A program made the position numbers and the translations under genes. 64,000 nucleotides of DNA, taken from assembly GCA_002368175.1 (NCBI GenBank), contig AP018172.1, positions 5,211,001-5,275,000 on the forward strand. Direction: 5' to 3'. Each line of letters opens with the position of its first letter. Positions within the stretch are counted from its first letter, which is position 1. This DNA comes from Calothrix sp. NIES-2098. Its GTDB lineage: Bacteria > Cyanobacteriota > Cyanobacteriia > Cyanobacteriales > Nostocaceae. Below are positions 1-7,901 of the stretch, one piece after another. The notes under the pieces were generated by a model, which was given only the letters and a program-made list of their open reading frames with translations, was not told the DNA's origin and searched no databases.

Positions 1-135
1 TATGGCGATCGCTTCTCTTGATGAGAAACACCCATCTGTTCAATCCTCAAAAGGATTTCGAGCATTTTATCTTAACGCCACTGATGCCAGATTACCAAAT
101 TTAGTTGGTTTTGCATCATTCCCATTTACTAGTAT

Positions 136-163
136 GTCTGGGCGGAGAGGAAAACGCCCAGAC
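136..163 (-). terminator. Hairpin downstream of the KH-domain gene
   Basis: A perfect 9-bp inverted repeat (GTCTGGGCG / CGCCCAGAC, 10-nt loop) lies 18 bp past the stop of the minus-strand KH gene. There is no clear U-run on either strand, so it may be a weak terminator or an mRNA 3'-end stabiliser. No gene is recognisable between it and position 1. In related genomes the neighbour here is often phoH, but it cannot be seen in this window. Confidence 0.45.
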
Positions 164-181
164 TGGTTATCAAGTTTCAAC

Positions 182-619
182 CTAGCGGGTACGGGGTTTA
201 GCGATCGGCCTGGGTGTGTTGTTTCCGTTTCCACGTCGTTCTCTTGATTTGGGCGGCGGTAATCGCTCTTCCCGTTCTTCATCAAAAGATGCGCCTTCTC
301 GTGAGGCGCTACTGCCATAGATATCCAGATATACTGATTGTCCAGCCAATTCGGCCGCTGCGGCAATTACCGTGCGAATCGCCTGTATATTGCGTCCTCC
401 CCGACCAAACACTTTCCCTTTATCTGCGCTGTCAAAAGCAATGCGAATCCAAGCCTTTTGAAGGCTCTGAGAAATTTCACAATCGACGCTTAAAGACGCT
501 GGTGACTCTAAAAACGGCTGTATTAAAAACCTTACCAACCCCTCGTAATTGGGGCTGGCTGTGGAGGATTTTTCGGCACTATGATGCGGCTGTTGTGGCA
601 CTGACCTGTTCAAAAACAT
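182..619 (-). CDS. KH-domain RNA-binding protein (KhpA/YlqC type)
   Basis: A 145-residue protein with one KH domain at about residues 30-110. The GxxG loop that grips single-stranded RNA is seen as GRGG in the GKVFGRGG stretch, followed by the helix NIQAIRTVI. The C-terminal 30 residues are rich in Arg, Pro and Gly and are probably a disordered RNA-contacting tail. The start overlaps the 3' end of rpsP by 41 bp, which suggests translational coupling. The order ffh, rpsP, KH matches the usual bacterial association of YlqC with S16 and SRP genes, so a role in ribosome or small-RNA biology is likely. The family is clear; the specific RNA target is not. Confidence 0.88.
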   Translation of the reverse strand: MFLNRSVPQQPHHSAEKSSTASPNYEGLVRFLIQPFLESPASLSVDCEISQSLQKAWIRIAFDSADKGKVFGRGGRNIQAIRTVIAAAAELAGQSVYLDIYGSSASREGASFDEEREERLPPPKSRERRGNGNNTPRPIAKPRTR

Positions 620-842
620 TGGCTTTTACGAGGATGCGACGGACTGTGTCAGTCGGTTGAGCGCCTTGTTGTAGTCGCTTAACGATGCCGGGAACGTCCA
701 ATCTTACTTCATCCGTTCTGGGGTTGTAGAATCCCAGTTCTTCTAAGGGACGACCATCGCGGCGAGCGAGGCTGTTAATAGCTATGATGCGGTAACTCGC
801 TTCCCGCTTTTTACCGTATCGCTTCAAGCGCAGTTTGATCAT
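579..842 (-). CDS. rpsP: 30S ribosomal protein S16
   Basis: An 87-residue protein with the conserved S16 opening MIKLRLKRYGKK, then the YRIIA and RRDGRPLEELGFYNP stretches. It binds 16S rRNA and helps assemble the small-subunit body. Full family length, with a short cyanobacterial C-terminal extension. It lies 263 bp downstream of ffh on the same strand and overlaps the KH gene, so the three probably form one transcription unit or a tightly linked pair of units. Confidence 0.97.
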   Translation of the reverse strand: MIKLRLKRYGKKREASYRIIAINSLARRDGRPLEELGFYNPRTDEVRLDVPGIVKRLQQGAQPTDTVRRILVKANVFEQVSATTAAS

Positions 843-1029
843 GATTGAAGAATCGTTCTCCTGTTTCGTAGATATGATTTGAGGTCAACAGTCAAAAGAC
901 TTTTTTAGTTATAGCTTTTGACTTTCATCAAGAAGCAACCTAACTCTGCTGTTGCCAAGAAAGTAAGGCTGAACTTCTTTTAGGCACAATTTTCCATCCT
1001 GGAATGCTAATTTTAGCACTTCCTGAGCA

Positions 1030-1105
1030 TTAATTGCTATTGGTCAATGGTCATTTGTCCTTTGTCAGTTGTTTAAGCTAATGACTAATGACAATTGACT
1101 CTTGA
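1030..1105. repeat. Short degenerate heptamer-type repeats (TGACTAA/TGGTCAT)
   Basis: The spacer between ffh and rpsP (843-1105) contains no gene. Its right part is made of degenerate copies of a TGGTCA/TGACAA-type unit, the kind of short tandem repeat common in filamentous cyanobacteria. Related stretches occur near 35,036 and 44,685. Confidence 0.4.
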
Positions 1106-2563
1106 TTAAAGATTCCCGAAGCCTTTCTTTTTTTTCTCTTTCTTTTTCTTTTTCGCGGCTGGGTTGCCAGTGTAACCTCGCCATCCGGGGGCGGCGGGAC
1201 GATTGCCTGCTCCGGCGAAGGCGTTGCCCATACCACCACCGAACATTCCGGGCATCCCGCCAAATTGACCTTGACCCATTTGCTGCATAAGCGATCGCAT
1301 TTTCTGGAAATCAGCAACTAATTTACTCACGTCGGACTCTTTGTAGCCAGATCCAGTCGCAATCCGTCGCCGTCTGCTAGGAGAACTCGCTAATAAATCC
1401 GGGTCGTGACGTTCTTGGCGGGTCATGGAGTTAATCATGGCTTCACAGCGTTTTAGCTGGGTTTCTCCATGCTTTAGCTGGTCATCGGAAAGCTTATTCA
1501 TTCCGGGAATCATCTTGATGATCCCACCCAGCGATCCCATGTTTTTCAACAGGCGCAGTTGCTTGAGAAAGTCGGTGAAGTCAAACTTCGCTGACAGGAT
1601 TTTCTCCTGCATTTTCTCGGCATCTGCCAAGTCAATTTCTTCCTGGGCTTTTTCTACCAAGGTCAAGACATCGCCCATACCCAAAATCCGCGATGCCATG
1701 CGGTCTGGGTAAAATGGTTGCAGCGCCTCGACTTTCTCGCCTACGCCCACAAACTTAATAGGCGCACCGGAGATTTGACGTACTGAAAGTGCAGCACCAC
1801 CACGGCTATCACCATCTAGCTTGGTAAGAATTGCTCCAGTAATCCCGATTTGCTCGTGAAAGGTACGGGTAAGATTTGCGGCTTCCTGACCAGTCATGGA
1901 GTCCACAACTAGTAAGGTTTCGTGAGGCTGAACTGTTGCTTTAATCTGGGCTAGTTCTGCCATCATGTCTTCGTCAATTTGCAGACGCCCAGCAGTATCG
2001 ATGATTACCGTATTCACGCCTTCTGCCCTTGCGCGTTCTACACCTTGGCGGGCAATTTCTACTGGGTCGGCGTCGCTTCCCAGTTCAAATACAGGTACAT
2101 CAATTTGCTTACCTAAAGTTATGAGCTGATCGATCGCGGCTGGGCGATATACGTCTGTGGCGACTAACAAGCAGCTGCGGTCTAATTTACGTAGATGTAA
2201 AGCTAACTTAGCAGTAGCGGTAGTTTTACCAGTACCTTGCAACCCAGCCATCAGCACAATGGTAGGTTCTCCCTGCACTTCTGCGAGGGGAACATTTTCC
2301 TCCCCCATCACCTGCACCAGTTCATCGTAAACAATTTTGATGAACTGTTGGTCAGGTCGCACGCCAGCGATCACCTCAGATCCCTGTGCCTTGGCTTCGA
2401 CTTCGGTAATAAAATCTTTGACTACCTGGAGGTTGACATCTGCTTCCAACAAAGCGCGGCGAACTTCTCGCAAAGCGTCTTGAATGTTGGATTGAGAAAT
2501 TTTATCTTGTCCGCGGAGTTTCTTCCAGGCAGATTCTAAACGATCGGCTAATGCATCAAACAT
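1106..2563 (-). CDS. ffh: Signal recognition particle protein Ffh (SRP54)
   Basis: A 485-residue SRP GTPase that binds 4.5S RNA and signal peptides and delivers nascent membrane proteins to FtsY. An N-terminal helical N domain (about 1-95) is followed by the G domain with P-loop GLQGTGKTT (about 107-115), DTAGR, and the TKLDGDSRGGAAL motif. The M domain contains SRRRRIATGSG, the RNA-binding signature. The C-terminus has the usual Met/Gly-rich signal-peptide groove segment and ends in an unusually lysine-rich tail. Full length, no defects. Confidence 0.97.
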   Translation of the reverse strand: MFDALADRLESAWKKLRGQDKISQSNIQDALREVRRALLEADVNLQVVKDFITEVEAKAQGSEVIAGVRPDQQFIKIVYDELVQVMGEENVPLAEVQGEPTIVLMAGLQGTGKTTATAKLALHLRKLDRSCLLVATDVYRPAAIDQLITLGKQIDVPVFELGSDADPVEIARQGVERARAEGVNTVIIDTAGRLQIDEDMMAELAQIKATVQPHETLLVVDSMTGQEAANLTRTFHEQIGITGAILTKLDGDSRGGAALSVRQISGAPIKFVGVGEKVEALQPFYPDRMASRILGMGDVLTLVEKAQEEIDLADAEKMQEKILSAKFDFTDFLKQLRLLKNMGSLGGIIKMIPGMNKLSDDQLKHGETQLKRCEAMINSMTRQERHDPDLLASSPSRRRRIATGSGYKESDVSKLVADFQKMRSLMQQMGQGQFGGMPGMFGGGMGNAFAGAGNRPAAPGWRGYTGNPAAKKKKKEKKKKGFGNL

Positions 2564-2724
2564 AATTTCGATTACAGATAGTAAGCCAGTAGGAATTTTG
2601 GGTAGAGTTTGAACGTGCTATTTACCAGCTTAGTAGTTTTCCCACCGACTTGAGCAACCTGATACTTATCTGTGTTGGGGTGGTAAACCGTCCTTTGTCT
2701 GTAAATTTTGATTTTTATGGACAA

Positions 2725-2759
2725 AACCACAGATAAACACAAATAAATTATCTGTGGTT
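2725..2759 (-). terminator. Intrinsic terminator of the aminopeptidase P gene
   Basis: A perfect 11-bp stem (AACCACAGATA / TATCTGTGGTT) with a 13-nt AT-rich loop. Read on the minus strand it is followed by TTTT and lies just past the stop of the aminopeptidase gene, separating it from ffh. Confidence 0.65.
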
Positions 2760-2765
2760 GCAAAA

Positions 2766-4148
2766 TCAGGAAGCAATCAGTTCCTCCACAGCACTAGCTT
2801 GATTTGGTAACGCGGCTGTTAACACTTCGCTACCATCTGCTGTAACTAAAACATCATCTTCGATGCGGATTCCGCGCACATCGGCAAACTGTGATAAACG
2901 CTTCCAATCGACAACATTCTGATACTTGGAACTTTGTTTAGCCTCATTTAAAATTGCTGGGACTTGATAAAACCCAGGCTCAATTGTAACTAGCATTCCG
3001 GGACGCAGGGGACGATTTAAACGCAGGTAGCCTAAGCCAAAGCGATCGCTTCTTGTGCGCCCTTCTTCATATCCTGCTAAATCGCCTAAATCCTCCAGAT
3101 CGTGAACATCCAAGCCGAGGAGATGTCCAATACCGTGAGGGAAAAACAAAGCGTGGGCATCTAGTTCTACTAAATCTTGGGCATTTCCTTTTAAAATTCC
3201 TAAATCTACTAAACCTTCAGCAATAACTGTGGCAGCTAAAAGATGAATATCGCCATACTCAACACCAGGGCTGATTTTGGCAATACAAGCATCATGGGCT
3301 GCTAGCACAACATCATAAATATCTCTTTGGGTAGATGTAAACTTACCGGAAACTGGCCAAGTACGGGTAATATCTGCTGCCCACCCCATCTCAGTTTCAG
3401 CACCAACATCAGCTAGCAGTAAATCGCCTGGTTGCAGTGGATGGTGATACTGCTCGTTGTGCAAAACTTCGCCGTGGACGGTGACAATACTGTTATAAGA
3501 AGTAGTCATGTTATGGGCAATGATTACACCTTCCATCGCCCCACGAACTTCTGCTTCTCGTTTAGCTTTGGGCGTTGCTGCCATACCCACTTTATGTGCT
3601 TCCACACTCACAGCTGCTGCTTTGCGTAACTCAGCTAATGCACCTTCGTCATGAGAGAGGCGTAAGGCAACAACAACCTTAGCTAACTCTAAATCAATTC
3701 CTTGGGGTGGATTTTGTGGTAAAACCCATCTATTTAATAGCTGTGATTGCTTTGTCCAAGTAGCCGCATCCTGCACGGCAATTGTCGCTGCTTCTGCTAC
3801 CAAAAACTCTAATTCTGCCATTGGTTTAGTAGCATCTGCCCCAATAATTTGGGCAATTTCCTCACGCTTGGGCATTTCTCCATGCCAAAGGGCGCTGCTA
3901 GGTTGCGGATCGTCCATGAATAACTCTAGCTTTCCGCCTTCTAAGCGAATTGCCGCATTGGGCAAAGGGAGTCCAGCAAAATAGAGGAAATGGCTATTAG
4001 CGCGAAATGGATATGCATTAGCAGCAAAATTGCGTGGACTGCTGCTTCCTGACCAAAGAATTACGGGAAAATCAATTAGTTGAGCTAGTCGTTGTCGCCG
4101 TTGACGTAAAATATCAACCAGAGAACTATAGGCGTTGTGGATAACCAT
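2766..4148 (-). CDS. pepP: Xaa-Pro aminopeptidase (aminopeptidase P family, M24B)
   Basis: A 460-residue two-domain metallopeptidase that removes an N-terminal residue preceding proline. The N-terminal creatinase-like domain (about 1-165) precedes the pita-bread catalytic domain. The dinuclear metal ligands are visible: Asp in LLADVGAE, Asp in AADITRTW, His in HGIGHLLGLDVHD, Glu in TIEPGFY and Glu in IRIEDDV. Length and motif order match bacterial PepP. No signal peptide, so cytoplasmic. It has its own downstream terminator and appears to be a single-gene unit. Confidence 0.93.
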   Translation of the reverse strand: MVIHNAYSSLVDILRQRRQRLAQLIDFPVILWSGSSSPRNFAANAYPFRANSHFLYFAGLPLPNAAIRLEGGKLELFMDDPQPSSALWHGEMPKREEIAQIIGADATKPMAELEFLVAEAATIAVQDAATWTKQSQLLNRWVLPQNPPQGIDLELAKVVVALRLSHDEGALAELRKAAAVSVEAHKVGMAATPKAKREAEVRGAMEGVIIAHNMTTSYNSIVTVHGEVLHNEQYHHPLQPGDLLLADVGAETEMGWAADITRTWPVSGKFTSTQRDIYDVVLAAHDACIAKISPGVEYGDIHLLAATVIAEGLVDLGILKGNAQDLVELDAHALFFPHGIGHLLGLDVHDLEDLGDLAGYEEGRTRSDRFGLGYLRLNRPLRPGMLVTIEPGFYQVPAILNEAKQSSKYQNVVDWKRLSQFADVRGIRIEDDVLVTADGSEVLTAALPNQASAVEELIAS

Positions 4149-4172
4149 AAATAGAAACTCAAACGCTTTTAT

Positions 4173-4451
4173 TTAATCTTTATCTTCATTGTCTTTATCA
4201 TTTTTCTCGTCGTTCTCATCTTTACCGTCATTATCTTTTTTGTCGTCGTCATCTTTGTCGTTCTGCTTAACCTGTTGAGGATTTCGGGTAGGTTGATTTT
4301 CGTACTGTTCTTTTTGTTGCTCAGTTTGATTGAGTGGGTTCTGTACTTCAGTACCGCAACTAACTAATCCTGAGGAAATTATTACTAAGTTAATAGCAGC
4401 AAAAATAACACCAGCGATCTTTATCCTCAAGTTTTGGTTCTGATTTATCAT
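4173..4451 (-). CDS. Small acidic lipoprotein, unknown function
   Basis: A 92-residue product with an N-terminal hydrophobic segment (about 11-31) ending in the lipobox LVSC, so Cys32 is the probable lipidated residue. The mature part is a Gln/Asn-rich linker followed by an almost pure Asp/Lys/Glu/Asn tail of about 35 residues. Such tails are disordered and could bind divalent cations. It starts about 20 bp downstream of the aminopeptidase end on the same strand. No domain family is recognised. Confidence 0.7.
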   Translation of the reverse strand: MINQNQNLRIKIAGVIFAAINLVIISSGLVSCGTEVQNPLNQTEQQKEQYENQPTRNPQQVKQNDKDDDDKKDNDGKDENDEKNDKDNEDKD

Positions 4452-4600
4452 TGCCCGAACCTTTAAATGCTAGGTTTGCTCATTTCTGATATGGTAACTA
4501 AATTAAGAATCTAAAATAGTCGATGGTTGTTTATTATTGCGCGATCGCCTAAAAGCTATCAAGCCAATAATGCGATCGCTTTATGTCAGTCTGAAGCTTT

Positions 4601-4807
4601 TTAATCCCTGTGCAATTCTGCGTTAACTACTGAGTCAAATACAATTAAATGGGTATTATTAGGTACTAACTTCCGCAAAATCTGTAAATAACCGTCTGCA
4701 TCTTGCCGTCGATGAAACCTAGCAACTACTATTGTTTGCATATTTGGTAGCTGCCGAACAATACACCAAGGATGAGTATTTGATTTTGGCTGCAACGTTG
4801 ATATCAT
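4601..4807 (-). CDS. Conserved small cyanobacterial protein, unknown function
   Basis: A 68-residue product containing WCIVRQLPNMQ, then a beta-rich stretch VVARFHRRQDADGYLQILRKL and a terminal HLIVFD strand. The composition is that of a compact alpha/beta protein, and short proteins of this pattern occur in many cyanobacteria. No catalytic motif, membrane segment or signal peptide is present. It is a stand-alone gene. Function unknown. Confidence 0.6.
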   Translation of the reverse strand: MISTLQPKSNTHPWCIVRQLPNMQTIVVARFHRRQDADGYLQILRKLVPNNTHLIVFDSVVNAELHRD

Positions 4808-4908
4808 ATAGCAATCCTTCCCACTAAGTGGGATGCGTGAATAATAGCGATCGCTCTGTTAGTTTTCCAGGCTCATCGGGCGATCGCTTTTGATGTTGTT
4901 GATCTTTA

Positions 4909-4956
4909 AGGTGGAGTTCCACCTGATATTAATTATTAAAAGGTGGAATCCCGCCT
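4909..4956. promoter_or_regulatory. Two operator-like palindromes upstream of the XRE regulator
   Basis: A perfect 16-bp palindrome AGGTGGAGTTCCACCT (4909-4924) is repeated at 4941-4956 as AGGTGGAATCCCGCCT, with 32 bp between starts, about three helical turns. The second copy ends 16 bp before the chosen ATG at 4973. The layout is that of paired dimer sites for an autoregulating HTH protein; binding itself is inferred. Confidence 0.6.
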
Positions 4957-4972
4957 TTGTCAAGATGAAAAA

Positions 4973-5182
4973 ATGGGGCTAGTTAGACTAAAAATTAGAG
5001 AACTTGCAGCAGAAAGAAGTTGGACAATCAAAGAGGTGGCTGAACGTGCCAATGTCAACTACAACACAGTGAAAAGTTACGCCCGACACCCTGGGATGAA
5101 TATGGTTGACCTAACTGCTGTTCAAAAAATAGCCCGTGCTTTTGGTGTATCAATTGAAGAATTGATGGAAGTCGTGGAATAG
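4973..5182 (+). CDS. XRE-family helix-turn-helix transcriptional regulator
   Basis: A 69-residue, single-domain Cro/C1-type regulator. The HTH spans roughly residues 14-60: the WTIKEVAERANVNYNTVKSYAR core gives helices 2-3, and the AFGVSIEELMEV end is typical of the family. The longer open frame starts at 4943 but would place coding sequence over the second palindrome, so ATG 4973 is preferred. It sits alone, followed by a decayed Rpn-type gene. Two palindromes directly upstream suggest negative autoregulation. It could be the regulator half of a lost toxin or phage module, but no partner is seen. Confidence 0.85.
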   Translation: MGLVRLKIRELAAERSWTIKEVAERANVNYNTVKSYARHPGMNMVDLTAVQKIARAFGVSIEELMEVVE

Positions 5183-5273
5183 AATCTCGCACTTAGTAGT
5201 ATAATTGTGCTTTTAAATATCAACTTAGGCAGACATTGCTATTTTGGCGCTTAAATTCGCTAAAATCTCTATC

Positions 5274-5407
5274 ATGATTGACCACGAATGAGCTACGCGA
5301 ACGCCTATTTAAAGAACTTCTTTCTAACTTCTTTCCAGAATTTATCGAGCTATTTTTCCAGATTTTACAACTACTACTGATTTAGAAGCTTGGTTTGAAA
5401 GTAGATA
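5274..5407 (+). pseudogene. Remnant of an Rpn/DUF4351-type PD-(D/E)XK family gene
   Basis: ATG ATT GAC CAC at 5274 begins the typical N-terminus MIDH, and the continuation RLFKELLSNFFPEFIELFF resumes at 5302 in another frame. A second shift yields FPDFTTTTDLEAW before a stop at 5407. The interruption (about 5287-5302) contains GAGCTACGCGAACGC, a piece of a GC-rich palindrome common in Nostocales. Only about 45 codons of a family normally near 300 residues remain. The spacer 5183-5546 holds nothing else recognisable. Confidence 0.55.
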
Positions 5408-5546
5408 GTTAGGTTATTTCTTGTCTTAAATATTAGTAATTAAGAGCGATCGCATCTTAGAGGCAACAGTCTTTTTTGATGATTGATAATCTTAAATAGC
5501 TTAATAACTCTGCTTGCTCAAAAATCATTCAAATCAGCGTGACACT

Positions 5547-6356
5547 ATGGGACAAATCATTACACAAGTAGATGCTTTCACCAATACACCATTTACAGGA
5601 AATCCGGCTGCTGTTTGTGTTTTAACTGCGCCCCAAAGCGATCGCTGGATGCAGAATGTAGCGCAGGAGATGAATTTATCGGAGACGGCTTTTCTCATCA
5701 AACAGGATGATGGCTTTAATCTGCGCTGGTTTACCCCGACGGTGGAAGTACCGCTTTGTGGTCATGCAACCTTAGCTAGTGCCCATGTACTCTGGACTGA
5801 GGCTTATTTGTTACCGGATGAAATTGCCCGTTTCTATACGAAAAGCGGTGTGTTGATTGCCAAACGCCAAGTTAACTGGATTGAGTTAGATTTTCCTGTC
5901 AATCATTCACAAGCAACTGTTGCACCAGAAGAACTAAGTCAAGCTTTGAGTGTAGAGTGTAAATCTGTTTTGCAGAATTCCCTTGGTTATTTGGTGGAAG
6001 TGGAGTCTGAGGATTTGGTACGACAATTACAGCCCAATTTTCAACAATTGAGAACTTTGCCTGTGTCTGATGTAATTGTCACCAGCGTTGCTAAAGCTGA
6101 TTCCGAGTACGATTTTGTTTCTCGCTTTTTTGCGCCGGGATTGGGTATTAATGAAGATCCGGTGACTGGGGCGGCGCATTGCTGTCTTGCTCCTTTTTGG
6201 CGCGATCGCTTGGGTAAGGATGAGTTCTTGGCTTATCAAGCATCCAGTCGTGGGGGGGTAGTGAAGGTACGGTATACGGGAGGCGATCGCGTCTTTTTAG
6301 CGGGACAAGCTGTTACTGTATTGCGCGGGGAATTAATTACAATTAATAAGCAATAG
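5547..6356 (+). CDS. PhzF-family isomerase/epimerase-like protein
   Basis: A 269-residue protein of the PhzF / diaminopimelate-epimerase fold. Signatures are FTGNPAAVCVL at the N-terminus, LSETAFL with the putative catalytic Glu, VPLCGHATLA, and the C-terminal DPVTGAAHC motif. Length is normal. ATG 5547 gives the family start MGQIITQVDAF; the open frame continues up to a TTG at 5514 without family-like sequence. There is no phenazine cluster, so the substrate is unknown; most PhzF homologues are uncharacterised. A terminator hairpin follows. Confidence 0.88.
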   Translation: MGQIITQVDAFTNTPFTGNPAAVCVLTAPQSDRWMQNVAQEMNLSETAFLIKQDDGFNLRWFTPTVEVPLCGHATLASAHVLWTEAYLLPDEIARFYTKSGVLIAKRQVNWIELDFPVNHSQATVAPEELSQALSVECKSVLQNSLGYLVEVESEDLVRQLQPNFQQLRTLPVSDVIVTSVAKADSEYDFVSRFFAPGLGINEDPVTGAAHCCLAPFWRDRLGKDEFLAYQASSRGGVVKVRYTGGDRVFLAGQAVTVLRGELITINKQ

Positions 6357-6394
6357 TATCTTATAGATTTTATTTGTGAAAATACAAGATACAG

Positions 6395-6430
6395 ATCCCC
6401 GAATTCTTGAAGAAGTCGGGGATATTGTTG
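6395..6430 (+). terminator. Intrinsic terminator after the PhzF-like gene
   Basis: An 8-bp stem ATCCCCGA / TCGGGGAT (6395-6402 and 6416-6423) with a 13-nt loop is followed by ATTGTTGTT. It lies about 40 bp past the stop codon and before the methyltransferase start. Confidence 0.6.
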
Positions 6431-6455
6431 TTAAAGACTGACTGATATTGAACCG

Positions 6456-7316
6456 ATGAAATTATTCTATTCTCATGAAAATGGCGAACTCTGGCAAGGA
6501 GATGCAATCGAGTGGCTGCGTAATTTAGATATAGAATCGGTTGATTTAGTTATTGCTGACCCGCCATATAATATAAAAAAAGCCGAGTGGGATACATTTG
6601 AATCTCAAGCAGCTTACGTGCAATGGTCTTTAACTTGGATTGAACAGGTATCCCGAATTCTTAAGCCTACTGGAAGTTTTTATATTTGTGGTTTCTCGGA
6701 AATATTAGCCGATCTAAAATTACCTGCTTCGCGTTTTTTTCAAGGGTGTCGTTGGTTAATTTGGCATTACAAGAATAAGGCAAATTTATCAAATGATTGG
6801 GGACGCTCCCATGAAAGTATTTTACATTTCCGAAAATCAAAATCTTTCTATATGGATATCGAAAATATCAGAATTTTATATGGAGAACATACTTTAAAAT
6901 ATCCATCTCATCCGCAGGCGATAACTAGTCAGTATGGAAATAATGGCAAGAATAACGGCAAAACTTGGAATCCTCATTCTAAGGGTGCTAAACCAAGGGA
7001 TGTGATTGAAATTCCTACAACTTGTAATGGAATGAATGAAAAGACAAAACATCCTACACAAAAACCAGAAGAACTGATTAGAAAATTTATTCTCGCTTCA
7101 TCCAAACGCCAGGATATTGTAATTGACCCGTTTTTAGGTTCGGGAACTACAGCTGTAACTGCCGAACAATTAGGCAGAAGATGGTTAGGATGTGATATTA
7201 ATTCTGAATATTTAGAATTAGCAGTTCAACGGATCAAGAATGCCAATCGCATGAGTGATGAAGAATGGTTTTGGTTTGATAGAAAAAATGAAGAGCGTAG
7301 GAAAAAAATTAGATAA
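6456..7316 (+). CDS. Solitary DNA methyltransferase (beta-class, N6-A or N4-C)
   Basis: A 286-residue amino-methyltransferase. Motif IV DPPYN is near residue 36, a long central recognition region follows, and the AdoMet-binding motif I DPFLGSGTT is near residue 222, with HPTQKPEELIRKFI just before it. That order is beta class. DPPY fits adenine-N6, but N4-cytosine enzymes of cyanobacteria can share it, so the modified base is not settled. No restriction endonuclease is adjacent, so it probably acts alone in genome methylation. A hairpin follows the gene. Confidence 0.88.
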   Translation: MKLFYSHENGELWQGDAIEWLRNLDIESVDLVIADPPYNIKKAEWDTFESQAAYVQWSLTWIEQVSRILKPTGSFYICGFSEILADLKLPASRFFQGCRWLIWHYKNKANLSNDWGRSHESILHFRKSKSFYMDIENIRILYGEHTLKYPSHPQAITSQYGNNGKNNGKTWNPHSKGAKPRDVIEIPTTCNGMNEKTKHPTQKPEELIRKFILASSKRQDIVIDPFLGSGTTAVTAEQLGRRWLGCDINSEYLELAVQRIKNANRMSDEEWFWFDRKNEERRKKIR

Positions 7317-7331
7317 TACTATTTTTGATTC

Positions 7332-7364
7332 AGATTCCCGACTTTTTAAATAAGTTGGGAATCT
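7332..7364 (+). terminator. Hairpin after the methyltransferase gene
   Basis: A 13-bp stem AGATTCCCGACTT / AAGTTGGGAATCT with one G-U pair lies 16 bp past the stop. There is no strong U-run, but the position fits a terminator. Its arms resemble those of the hairpin at 6395. Confidence 0.5.
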
Positions 7365-7436
7365 CAGTAAGTCAATTTTCACAAATAATTATTCTGCGGC
7401 ACAATAGTTAAAGAAGCCCTGATTTAAATTAAAGAA

Positions 7437-7874
7437 ATGTCTCCTAAACAAACTGCTAGTAGAAACTCTATTCAAGCCTGTGACTGGCCGATTGAACAAC
7501 TACCTGGATTAAGCGAAGAAGAACAATCTCGATTGCAAAATTGTGGAATTACAACTACACAAGCATTATTTAAGCAGGGGAAAACTCAAGAGGCTAGGCT
7601 GGCGTTAGCCAATAAATTACAAGTTCACCTTCAGTATGTAAATAAATGGGTAGCTTTGGCAGATTTAGCACGAATTCCCACTGTAGGGACGCAATATTGT
7701 GGTTTATTGTTACACGCTGGGATTGGTTCTGTAGCGCAATTGGCTCAGGTTCCCTCTCATCGATTACACCAACAAATTTTACGCTTGCAGGTAGCAACAA
7801 TGCAGCGACGAGATTTGTGTCCGGCGATTGAATTGGTACAACAGTGGAGTTACCAAGCGCGACAAATAACTTAA
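7437..7874 (+). CDS. DUF4332 (helix-hairpin-helix-like) protein
   Basis: A 145-residue protein with two helix-hairpin-helix-like halves: LPGLSEEEQSRLQNCGITTTQALF and ARIPTVGTQYCGLLLHAGIGSVAQLAQ. This matches the DUF4332 pattern seen across cyanobacteria. HhH units usually contact nucleic acid backbones or mediate protein pairing, but no biochemical role is known. No membrane segment. It is convergent with the TetR gene that follows, with only 27 bp between stops. Confidence 0.75.
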   Translation: MSPKQTASRNSIQACDWPIEQLPGLSEEEQSRLQNCGITTTQALFKQGKTQEARLALANKLQVHLQYVNKWVALADLARIPTVGTQYCGLLLHAGIGSVAQLAQVPSHRLHQQILRLQVATMQRRDLCPAIELVQQWSYQARQIT

Positions 7875-7901
7875 AAGCTAATTTTGGGAATTTTGAATTT
7901 T

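Noticed and set aside
214..660. A 148-residue plus-strand gene
   Set aside because: It lies antisense to the KH and rpsP genes and has Cys/Arg-rich translation typical of a shadow frame.
6395..7364. Attachment-site-like repeats flanking the methyltransferase as a mobile unit
   Set aside because: The two hairpins resemble each other, but each fits as a terminator of its preceding gene, and no integrase or restriction gene is present.
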